A DNA stretch of 64,000 nt from Chryseosolibacter sp036402115 (lineage in GTDB: Bacteria > Bacteroidota > Bacteroidia > Cytophagales > Cyclobacteriaceae): positions 24,874 to 88,873 of the forward strand of contig DASWTM010000124.1 of assembly GCA_036402115.1 (NCBI GenBank), given 5' to 3'. Positions 17,619 through 24,425 of the stretch are shown here, piece by piece. The first letter of the stretch is position 1; each line of letters opens with the position of its first letter. The translations under genes were made by a program, and so were the position numbers. Under the pieces are notes generated by a model that saw only the letters and a program-made list of their open reading frames with translations, made no database searches and had not been told where the DNA came from.

Positions 17619-17676
17619 CCATTGTTGGTGTCATCCGCGCTCGTACCAGCGCGCAGCACCAGCAATGGCATGTGAG
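17619..17676. repeat. REP-like hairpin A
   Basis: Outer arms CCATTGTTGGTG and CACCAGCAATGG pair with one G-T wobble and enclose a second stem (GCGCT/AGCGC). The tail GCATGTGAG follows. The same plan recurs at 18427 and 19417. It lies about 140 bp before the RAYT start. Confidence 0.7.
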
Positions 17677-17817
17677 ACACTAATAACACAAAGCAATATT
17701 GTGCCGTCCTACGTGGCCGTACGCGTTGCTTTACTTTTTGTCGGCAACACTAACCACTGCAAATCCATCCAGTTAATGGGACTGGACGCTAATAATTTCG
17801 GTAGGTAATTTAGGCGG

Positions 17818-18333
17818 ATGAATTATGCAAAAGACTATGCGCAGTTTGTCACAATAACATGTCTCGGCTGGAAACCCGTATTGGCCACCAAAACGGCAAA
17901 AGAAATAGTCGTTAACAGTCTTCGGTTTCTAAACAAGCTCAATCGGATCGATGTTTTTGCATTTTGCATCATGGACAATCATATGCATCTGATTTGGCAA
18001 CTACTGAATGAAAACAAACGCGAAGACGTTCAGCGTGATTTTCTAAAGTATACGAGTCAGCGAATTCTCAAGCACCTGAATGCTACTAACCCTGATTTTG
18101 TTGCTCAACTACGTGTGAGTGCAAATGATCGTAGGTACCAAGTTTGGAAACGAAATTCGCTGAGCATTCCGCTTTATTCCGAGTATGTTTTGAATCAAAA
18201 GTTGCGATACATTCATGAGAATCCTGTCGCTGCTGGACTTTGCTCATACCCCGAGGAGTATCATTATTCAAGTGCTCGGTTCTACCGGAACAATGATGCC
18301 ACGTTCGATTTTTTATCACATATCGCTGGGTGA
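17818..18333 (+). CDS. REP-associated tyrosine transposase (RAYT)
   Basis: A 171-residue Y1-type HUH nuclease. The metal-binding HUH motif is NHMHLIW (His55, His57), a candidate catalytic Tyr78 lies in FLKYTSQRI, and the RAYT hallmark YIHENPVAAGL is at 131-141. RAYTs are single-copy relatives of IS200/IS605 transposases that process REP hairpins in single-stranded DNA and are thought to spread or maintain them. REP-like hairpins flank it at 17619 and 18427, with further copies beyond. The start is ATG 17818. All recognisable catalytic residues are present, so it looks functional. Confidence 0.88.
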   Translation: MNYAKDYAQFVTITCLGWKPVLATKTAKEIVVNSLRFLNKLNRIDVFAFCIMDNHMHLIWQLLNENKREDVQRDFLKYTSQRILKHLNATNPDFVAQLRVSANDRRYQVWKRNSLSIPLYSEYVLNQKLRYIHENPVAAGLCSYPEEYHYSSARFYRNNDATFDFLSHIAG

Positions 18334-18375
18334 GCTCTATGCCGTTGTTGATGTTGCGAAATGGATTGAGGGAAG

Positions 18376-18482
18376 GGGCACCAACAACCAAGGCGATGGA
18401 CTTGTTGTGCGCGAGCAGGTGAGGAACGTTGTTGGTGTCTTCAGTGCTGGTACCGGCCCGCAACACCAACAACGGCATGTGA
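18376..18482. repeat. REP-like hairpin B with upstream partner
   Basis: A perfect 12-bp inverted repeat (CGTTGTTGGTGT at 18427-18438, ACACCAACAACG at 18463-18474) surrounds a weaker inner palindrome around GGTACC. It is preceded by the block TGTGCGCGAGCAGGTG and followed by GCATGTGAG. A smaller stem (GCACCAACAA versus TTGTTGTGC) sits just upstream at 18378-18410. It begins about 40 bp after the RAYT stop. Confidence 0.75.
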
Positions 18483-18506
18483 GGCGAACCGTGGTATATC
18501 TGTGAC

Positions 18507-18566
18507 ATTGTGCTCCGCCCTTTTGCGGCTTCCACACTGGTACCTGCGCGAGACAGCAACAATGGC
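18507..18566. repeat. REP-like hairpin, degenerate copy
   Basis: CATTGTGCT and AGCAACAATG form imperfect arms around an interior containing CTGGTACC, as in the other copies. It lies between hairpin B and the DUF4272 gene. Confidence 0.45.
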
Positions 18567-18598
18567 AATTTGTGCTTTGTTAGCCTGGGTCACGATAA

Positions 18599-19366
18599 AT
18601 GCGTCACACGTTTTTGATGTGGCTTGTTACCCAGTCCCGCAAAGCTAAAGCAAGAATGGTATTCGGGCACTTTGAATCGATATACGCAGGACTCGAAGAA
18701 AAACCAATCAGAAGCTTATCTTTGGCAGAAATTTTAAACGTGACAGCACTGGAATTAAAAAGTCTCTCAGAAGATTCCATTAAAAAACTTGGCATTAAAC
18801 TAAAAATCGATCTTCCAGAGATCGAGCCCTTGTCTTCCTTGAGCTTCCAGGAGCCAAAGGACATTGCGCGCAGGATGATGGTGCTTTCATACATCGTTCC
18901 GATTTCTTTTAATGTAAAGAGGAAACTATTGAAGGAAAGTCTGAAAGCATTCGACCTTCAACAGTTTCTTTCACCTAAGGAACGGAGGTTATTCAGCAAA
19001 TGGTTTCTCTCCAATCAGGACAAGATTAATGCTTCATGGGTAACGGAATCGATTGAAGTATTGGGGTGGTCAATTGGTTTGTGGAATAAGATTGATCCAT
19101 TGAAGCGTTGTGATGAAGACAAGCAGGCTCAAGCACTTCCTGTAAAGCGCGATCCTTCTGAGTTTATCAATTCCGCTAAATTGATCGACAAAGTTGAACT
19201 TTATAAAGAGGCCGATCTTATTTATCGACTCCATTGGGTATCAAAGCGTAAGAAAATTGGTCAGTTGAATGATCATAGTGAAGGCGTTTATTCAGAGCGA
19301 CATAAAGCTATCAACTGGATTATCAACAAAGGAACCAGTTGGGATGATGTCAGCATCGACACCTAG
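18599..19366 (+). CDS. DUF4272 domain protein
   Basis: A 255-residue protein matching DUF4272 by its order of motifs: RRMMVLSYIVPISF near residue 91, FLSPKERRLF, a Trp-rich middle (EVLGWSIGLWNKID), ADLIYRLHWVSKR, and the closing SERHKAINWI then WDDVSIDT. The biochemical role of DUF4272 is unknown. The N-terminal 80 residues are helical and less familiar. The gene sits between REP-like hairpins, so it may have been captured or rearranged, although its codon use is ordinary. Confidence 0.75.
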   Translation: MRHTFLMWLVTQSRKAKARMVFGHFESIYAGLEEKPIRSLSLAEILNVTALELKSLSEDSIKKLGIKLKIDLPEIEPLSSLSFQEPKDIARRMMVLSYIVPISFNVKRKLLKESLKAFDLQQFLSPKERRLFSKWFLSNQDKINASWVTESIEVLGWSIGLWNKIDPLKRCDEDKQAQALPVKRDPSEFINSAKLIDKVELYKEADLIYRLHWVSKRKKIGQLNDHSEGVYSERHKAINWIINKGTSWDDVSIDT

Positions 19367-19391
19367 TAATGCCCAAAGCCACATGCGTGGG

Positions 19392-19470
19392 CTTATTGTG
19401 CGCGAGCAGGTGGATTGTTCGTATCTTCAGCGCTGGTACCGGCTCGCAATACGAACTATGGCATGTGAGT
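19392..19470. repeat. REP-like hairpin C
   Basis: The inverted repeat GTTCGTAT (19417-19424) and ATACGAAC (19449-19456) surrounds CGCTGGTACCGG. It is preceded by TTATTGTGCGCGAGCAGGTG and followed by ATGGCATGTGAG, as in copy B. The arms differ from B in sequence but remain paired, so base pairing is conserved more than sequence. Confidence 0.7.
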
Positions 19471-19540
19471 GCTACAGTTCCGAGAGACATCAACCAGTAG
19501 TGGCACACCTTTTATACCTTCGAGCCGATAAACTTCAATC

Positions 19541-20104
19541 ATGGCCAGACTAATTCTTCAAATGAACCTGACCCTTGATGGTTACGCAGCGGACATCGAT
19601 AGGAAACTCGCATGGATGTTACCTGAGTCTGATGGAAGACACAGGGAGCGATTAAGACAGCTGACCAAGCGCGTTGGACATATCATCCTCGGAAGAAAGA
19701 TGGCGCAAGAGTCAATTCCTTATTGGGAAAACGCTTCTAAATCCAGGTCCGCATCAGACGAGTATGCATTCGCAAGACTTTTTGTTGAAACGGACAAGAG
19801 CGTTTTTTCAAAAAGCGTGAATGCTATTGCTGGCACAAACGTGCAAATTCAAAAAGGTAACTTAGCGGATGCAGTTACTCGGTTAAAAAGTACAACGGAC
19901 AACGACATCATCGTGTATGGGGGCGCAAGCTTTGTATCTTCGTTAATAAACGATCGATTGATTGATGAACTCAATCTTTTTGTTCATCCCGTTGCAATTG
20001 GGGATGGATTGAAGGTTTTTAATGCTAAGACTGCTCTGACATTGACAGATTCAGAATCTTACTCGAACGGAATTGTGTTTAGTAAATTTAAATTCAGAGA
20101 TTGA
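19541..20104 (+). CDS. Dihydrofolate reductase family protein (RibD C-terminal-like)
   Basis: A 187-residue DHFR-fold protein beginning MARLILQMNLTLDGYAA, with IILGRKMAQE, IVYGGASFVSSLI, and LIDELNLFVHPVAIGDG in the family order. It belongs to the same broad group as the protein at 7691, but the two are diverged. NADPH-dependent reduction is the expected chemistry; the substrate is not predictable. The ATG at 19541 fits the family N-terminus. Confidence 0.87.
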   Translation: MARLILQMNLTLDGYAADIDRKLAWMLPESDGRHRERLRQLTKRVGHIILGRKMAQESIPYWENASKSRSASDEYAFARLFVETDKSVFSKSVNAIAGTNVQIQKGNLADAVTRLKSTTDNDIIVYGGASFVSSLINDRLIDELNLFVHPVAIGDGLKVFNAKTALTLTDSESYSNGIVFSKFKFRD

Positions 20105-20182
20105 AGTACGTTAGGGCACACCCGATGTCTAATAGGACAGCAACGCGAAACTTTTTTTAAAGTCAATTGATCGTTAAGCATT

Positions 20183-20578
20183 ATGACAAATCAATCCGCA
20201 ACCCATTTTGCACCAGAGCTCCACATACCAAACAACACATTTGACATTGAGTTCTACAAAAAGTTTGGCGCGGTGGAGCACTTTTGTTTTCGTAACGATG
20301 ATGGCAGCATACACGTTGCTGAATTGAGTTTCAACGGTGCCATCTTTCACGTCCATGAGACAACCCGAAGCCTTCAGGCGCTGGAGCCGAAAAGTGCGAA
20401 TGGTGTCACAACCCTTATCGGATTATTCGTTCCCGATGTCGATGAAGTAATGCGTCAAGGAATTCAAGCAGGAGCTACCGAGGTCCATCCAGCCACAGAC
20501 TATGAGTACGGATACAGGCAAGGCATGTTCAAAGATCCGTTCGGGCATTACTGGCAAATTCAGAAAAAGTCAATTTGA
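20183..20578 (+). CDS. VOC family protein (glyoxalase/PhnB-like)
   Basis: A 131-residue single-domain vicinal-oxygen-chelate protein. It shows paired beta-alpha-beta-beta-beta halves: APELHIPN then FYKKFGAVEHF at the first half and VDEVMRQGIQAGATEV then GMFKDPFGHYWQI at the second. The closing DPFGHYWQI is typical of the PhnB/glyoxalase-like group. Known members act in metal-dependent lyase, dioxygenase or resistance roles, but this subgroup often has no proven activity. It is about 80 bp downstream of the DHFR-like gene. Confidence 0.85.
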   Translation: MTNQSATHFAPELHIPNNTFDIEFYKKFGAVEHFCFRNDDGSIHVAELSFNGAIFHVHETTRSLQALEPKSANGVTTLIGLFVPDVDEVMRQGIQAGATEVHPATDYEYGYRQGMFKDPFGHYWQIQKKSI

Positions 20579-20827
20579 TATACTCGGTAGCATAGTAGCT
20601 TGTCACACCTGCTTCCAATTATATCCATTCGACTCGCTTTAAAACAGGTCAATAATCTTCAGAATGGCAACAGGATGACTTATCCAAGTTACCCAACAGC
20701 AGCTTTGCACTTGAGGCGAACACGATTTTGTTGCCGCAATTTCCGGCACAATAGTTTACGTTTTTTGTCGATCGCTGCAGCACGACAAAGATGTATGCTG
20801 AAGCCGTAAACAAGTAAACCACAGTAA

Positions 20828-22117
20828 ATGGAAGCAAAGCGCAAGAAGATTGTTGTAGTAGGAGGAGGATTTGCCGGAGTTAATTTCATTAAACGTTTTA
20901 AAGATTCAACCAACTACGAGATTACGCTGGTTGATAAAAATAATTTTCATCAGTTTCTACCGTTGCTCTACCAGGTGGCAATGGCATTCATTGAACCGTC
21001 AAACATCAGTTATCCTTTCCGAAGGATGTTTCAGCGAAAAGCGCACATCCGCTTTCATCTCGGGTGCTTTGATCGGGTGATTCCAGAAAGTAATATGATC
21101 GAGACTGATACCGGAACGCTGTCGTACGATTACCTGATCCTTGCAGTCGGAACTGTTCCAAATTATTTCGGGATGGAGAGTGTTCGAAAAAATTCGCTGC
21201 CCTTAAAGTCAATCGCAGACGCCACCAACCTGAGGAACCATCTGCTTATGAACATCGAAAAGGCGATCCGCTCAACGGATTCCGATGAGCGTGCAGCGTT
21301 ATTGAATGTAGTCATTGCCGGTGGTGGGCCAACGGGTGTTGAGATTGCCGGTATGCTTGCGGAGATGGTTCGGAACATCGGACCGAAAGAATATCCGGAA
21401 ATAAATCCGGGAACATTCAGAATCTACCTCATCGAAGCTGCACCCGTACTGCTTGGGCCGATGAGTAAGAAGTCACAGGCGGAGGCGCTCCAGAAGCTGC
21501 GATCGTTGGGCGTGATTATCCTGCTAAACACAGCCGTGAAAGATTACGTGGATGGCAAGGTACTCTTGGGGAACGGTGAGTCTATTGGCACGAGAGCCTT
21601 GTTGTGGACTTCTGGTGTTACCGGTGAAGAAGTGGAAGGACTGCCGCAGGATACGTTCGGGAGAGCAAGACGAATTGTTGTCGATGAGTTTAACCGCGTA
21701 AAAGGTACGGATAACATTTTCGCGATAGGGGATATCAGTCTTAACACGCTCGACAAACGTTTTCCAGCAGGTCATCCTCAACTTGCGCAGGTAGCCATTC
21801 AGCAGGGAAGACTGTTGGCTAATAATTTTCTGCGTGGTCTGCCGGGATCGAACTGGAGGCCGTTCCACTATAACGATAAAGGGAGCCTTGCCATTATCTC
21901 GAAATATAATGCAGTAGCGGATTTGCCGAAGCTATTCCTGAAGGGATTCCCAGCCTGGATGATATGGCTGTTTGTGCACCTCATTCCGATCGCTGGTTTT
22001 CGAAACAAGATCAGCCTGGCCTTGAGTTGGGCATGGGCGTTCTTTACAGACGATCCTACGTTACGACTGATTATCAGACCTGATAAGAAAACAAGAAAGT
22101 TAAATACGGAGGCGTGA
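20828..22117 (+). CDS. ndh: Type II NADH:quinone oxidoreductase-like FAD protein
   Basis: A 429-residue flavoprotein. The FAD site is IVVVGGGFAGVNF near residues 8-20, the second dinucleotide site is NVVIAGGGPTGVEIAGMLAE near 160, and the FAD-closing motif is GTDNIFAIGDIS. The C-terminus has hydrophobic stretches (PAWMIWLFVHLIPIAGF) for membrane attachment. NDH-2 enzymes pass electrons from NADH to quinone without pumping protons. The length is typical. It seems to be a single gene, with the receptor-like gene about 70 bp downstream. Other pyridine-nucleotide disulfide-type reductases are the main alternative. Confidence 0.88.
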   Translation: MEAKRKKIVVVGGGFAGVNFIKRFKDSTNYEITLVDKNNFHQFLPLLYQVAMAFIEPSNISYPFRRMFQRKAHIRFHLGCFDRVIPESNMIETDTGTLSYDYLILAVGTVPNYFGMESVRKNSLPLKSIADATNLRNHLLMNIEKAIRSTDSDERAALLNVVIAGGGPTGVEIAGMLAEMVRNIGPKEYPEINPGTFRIYLIEAAPVLLGPMSKKSQAEALQKLRSLGVIILLNTAVKDYVDGKVLLGNGESIGTRALLWTSGVTGEEVEGLPQDTFGRARRIVVDEFNRVKGTDNIFAIGDISLNTLDKRFPAGHPQLAQVAIQQGRLLANNFLRGLPGSNWRPFHYNDKGSLAIISKYNAVADLPKLFLKGFPAWMIWLFVHLIPIAGFRNKISLALSWAWAFFTDDPTLRLIIRPDKKTRKLNTEA

Positions 22118-22185
22118 GGTAATTCCTATCGTCCTTTCAACACAACTCAGCGAATCGGGTAGCGATATCGTTGGTTTCTGGTCCG

Positions 22186-24102
22186 ATGTCGGTTATTTTT
22201 GCCCTCGTGAAAAAAGTCCACCTGCTCTTTTTTGCTTTTTTGCTTCTTGCCCAACAAGCGCTCGCGCAGCGTGTTGTCGCGATCCGCGATAGCGTTCAGC
22301 AGTATATCTTTTCGTTTTCAGAAATTGAGTACCTGGAAGATCCGCGTGGCACATTATCGCTTCAAGACGTGCAAACCGAATCGATCAGCTCGCAATTTCG
22401 GCCAAGCGTGACATTCAGCCCCATAAACTACAATCGCGACTCATACTACTGGTATAGGATCCGGATTCTACACAATCCGCAAACTGAAAAAAAATGGCAG
22501 CTTGAGTTCTTTGACCAGACGATTGACCATGTTGACGCTTATGTTCCTCATGGGTCGAATCATTTTAAAACGCATACGTTTGGAGATGAATTTCCATTCG
22601 GTGATCGATTTTTAAAACATAAGAATTTCATCGTCCATATCGACAACGAGCAGGGCGGAACGCGCGCATATTATTTTCGCGTGAAGTCGCGGCAGCAAGC
22701 GGACATCCTGATCGTACTTCGCCCGCTTGAGTATTTTTTTAACTATGCTCTTGATGAATATTTCTTCTTCGGGATTTTCTATGGAATGATCCTCGTCTTT
22801 TGCTTTTACAACTTGCTGATGTTTGTAGCCGTGCATGAAAGGCACTATCTCTACTACATACTTTATCTTCTTGGCATTGGGCTGTATGAGATGAGTGCGG
22901 ACGGCATTGCCTTTCAATATTTGTGGCCACAGGCCGTAGAGTGGAATCAGTATGCACCCGGGTTCTTTTTGTATATGGCATCCACATCTGCCTTGGTGTT
23001 TGCTGCGTCTCTGTTAAATCTCAGAAATCAGTACAAGCAACTACTAAGAATTCTCATCGGTGCATTTGCAGTGAGAACATTGTACCTGGTTGTTAGCCTG
23101 GCAGTTTCTGACTCGTGGTTCAACTTCAGGTTTATCGAAGTTATTCCATTAGGTGCGGCATTTTATGTCGGCATCTATGCATTTCGAAAGGGATACAGGC
23201 CAGCTCGGTTCATGGTGGTTGGTTACACCTTTCTCTTCCTTGGGGTAGCCATTAAAGTTATTCAATACCTTGACCTCAATTGGCTTCCGCTCGGAGAGCT
23301 GACACACTACAGTCTTGGTTTTAGTTTCATCATGGAGATGTTGTTCTTCTCGTTTGCTATCAGCGATAAGATTAAAGTTATGAGAGTCGAGAAGGAGCTG
23401 GCGCAGCAGAAGACCATTGAACAACTCCAGGAAAATCAAAAGCTCAAGGACTCTTTAAATCAGGAACTCGATTTCCAGGTAAAAGTGAAAACGAAAGAGC
23501 TCGTTGAGAAGAACGATCACATCGAAGCGCAGAACCGGCAACTTGCTGATGCCAATCACAAACTTGCGTTCCAGGCTGAAGAAATAGCGAAGATGAACGC
23601 GCTCTTATTCCAGCATAACAAGCAATTACAACATGAGGTTGAGGTTGTGACAGAGGCTCGAATTCTATCTCGTGAAGTGGATTTCGAAGAGTTCAGCGCC
23701 ATGTATCCAGATGATATCAGTTGCCTGAAGTTTCTGGCCGAGATAAAATGGCAAAACGGGTTTAGCTGCGTTAAATGCAACCATGGTCATTTCAGCGATG
23801 GCAGAACGCCTTTTAGCAGAAGATGCACACGCTGCGGGTACGATGAATCAGTGACTGCGTCCACGCTGTTGCAGAATACGCGGATTCCAATTAACAAAGC
23901 TTTTTACATGATTTTCCTGGTGTACTCATCGAAAGGAAATATTTCATCACATAAGCTATCTGAGATACTGCACATCCGACAGAGTACATGTTGGTCGTAT
24001 AGTGCGAAGATTAAAAAGGCGATGAAGGCCAAACAAAAGCAAGATGCTGACAGAAATGAAGGGTGGGATTCTATATTATTAGCAGAGGAGACGGTCAGTT
24101 GA
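22186..24102 (+). CDS. 7TMR-DISM receptor fused to IS1595-type zinc-ribbon DNA-binding domain
   Basis: A 638-residue protein. A signal peptide (to about 27) ends LLLAQQALAQ. A 7TMR-DISMED2-like extracellular domain follows (about 35-170), then seven membrane helices (about 190-385) with FYNLLMFVAVHERHYLYYILY, typical of 7TMR-DISM. A long coiled coil spans about 390-490. The C-terminal part has a zinc ribbon (Cys528, Cys531, Cys547, Cys550), then VTASTLLQNTRIPINKAFY and a helix-turn-helix-like stretch ending WSYSAKIKKAMK. That order is the N-terminal domain of IS1595-type transposases, but the DDE nuclease is absent. A membrane receptor with DNA-binding output is inferred. The start is ATG 22186; an in-frame TTG lies 15 bp upstream. 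Confidence 0.82.
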   Translation: MSVIFALVKKVHLLFFAFLLLAQQALAQRVVAIRDSVQQYIFSFSEIEYLEDPRGTLSLQDVQTESISSQFRPSVTFSPINYNRDSYYWYRIRILHNPQTEKKWQLEFFDQTIDHVDAYVPHGSNHFKTHTFGDEFPFGDRFLKHKNFIVHIDNEQGGTRAYYFRVKSRQQADILIVLRPLEYFFNYALDEYFFFGIFYGMILVFCFYNLLMFVAVHERHYLYYILYLLGIGLYEMSADGIAFQYLWPQAVEWNQYAPGFFLYMASTSALVFAASLLNLRNQYKQLLRILIGAFAVRTLYLVVSLAVSDSWFNFRFIEVIPLGAAFYVGIYAFRKGYRPARFMVVGYTFLFLGVAIKVIQYLDLNWLPLGELTHYSLGFSFIMEMLFFSFAISDKIKVMRVEKELAQQKTIEQLQENQKLKDSLNQELDFQVKVKTKELVEKNDHIEAQNRQLADANHKLAFQAEEIAKMNALLFQHNKQLQHEVEVVTEARILSREVDFEEFSAMYPDDISCLKFLAEIKWQNGFSCVKCNHGHFSDGRTPFSRRCTRCGYDESVTASTLLQNTRIPINKAFYMIFLVYSSKGNISSHKLSEILHIRQSTCWSYSAKIKKAMKAKQKQDADRNEGWDSILLAEETVS

Positions 24103-24425
24103 TCAGAAAACAGGTTGCAAATTCAGCCGGAAAACGAAGCTTTTTACCGGTCGAAAAAAAAATCGTAAAATCTTTTCATGTGCGTTCAAAATCCAACGCA
24201 CTGGTTTTCTAACACTTAACTCTTCGATTCCACAACCGATTGCGCTGGAAAGTGGCGTATCAGGCTTATTCACCATTGCTCTCGCGAGTAACACCAGATC
24301 AGCGAGTTAGTTGCTTTTTCCGGTTGCGCTTGAACCGTATCACACTCTATAAGCATTTCTTGATCAACACGTTAAGTTGTGCTTTTCAAGCAGCGTGTTC
24401 ACCTTTGAAATGATTAATTCAAAAT
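24103..24425. other. Intergenic region upstream of the first SusC gene
   Basis: 323 bp with no supported gene. It must contain the promoter of the polysaccharide-utilisation locus, but no confident promoter, operator or terminator could be picked by eye. Confidence 0.4.

Noticed and set aside
17818..18333. RAYT as a mobile IS200/IS605 element
   Set aside because: It lacks a TnpB partner and has the YIHENPVAAGL RAYT signature with neighbouring REP-like hairpins, so it is not annotated as an insertion sequence.
23700..24102. Separate IS1595 transposase fragment after the receptor
   Set aside because: It is in frame with the receptor with no stop between, and the coiled coil leads into it, so it is one fused protein.
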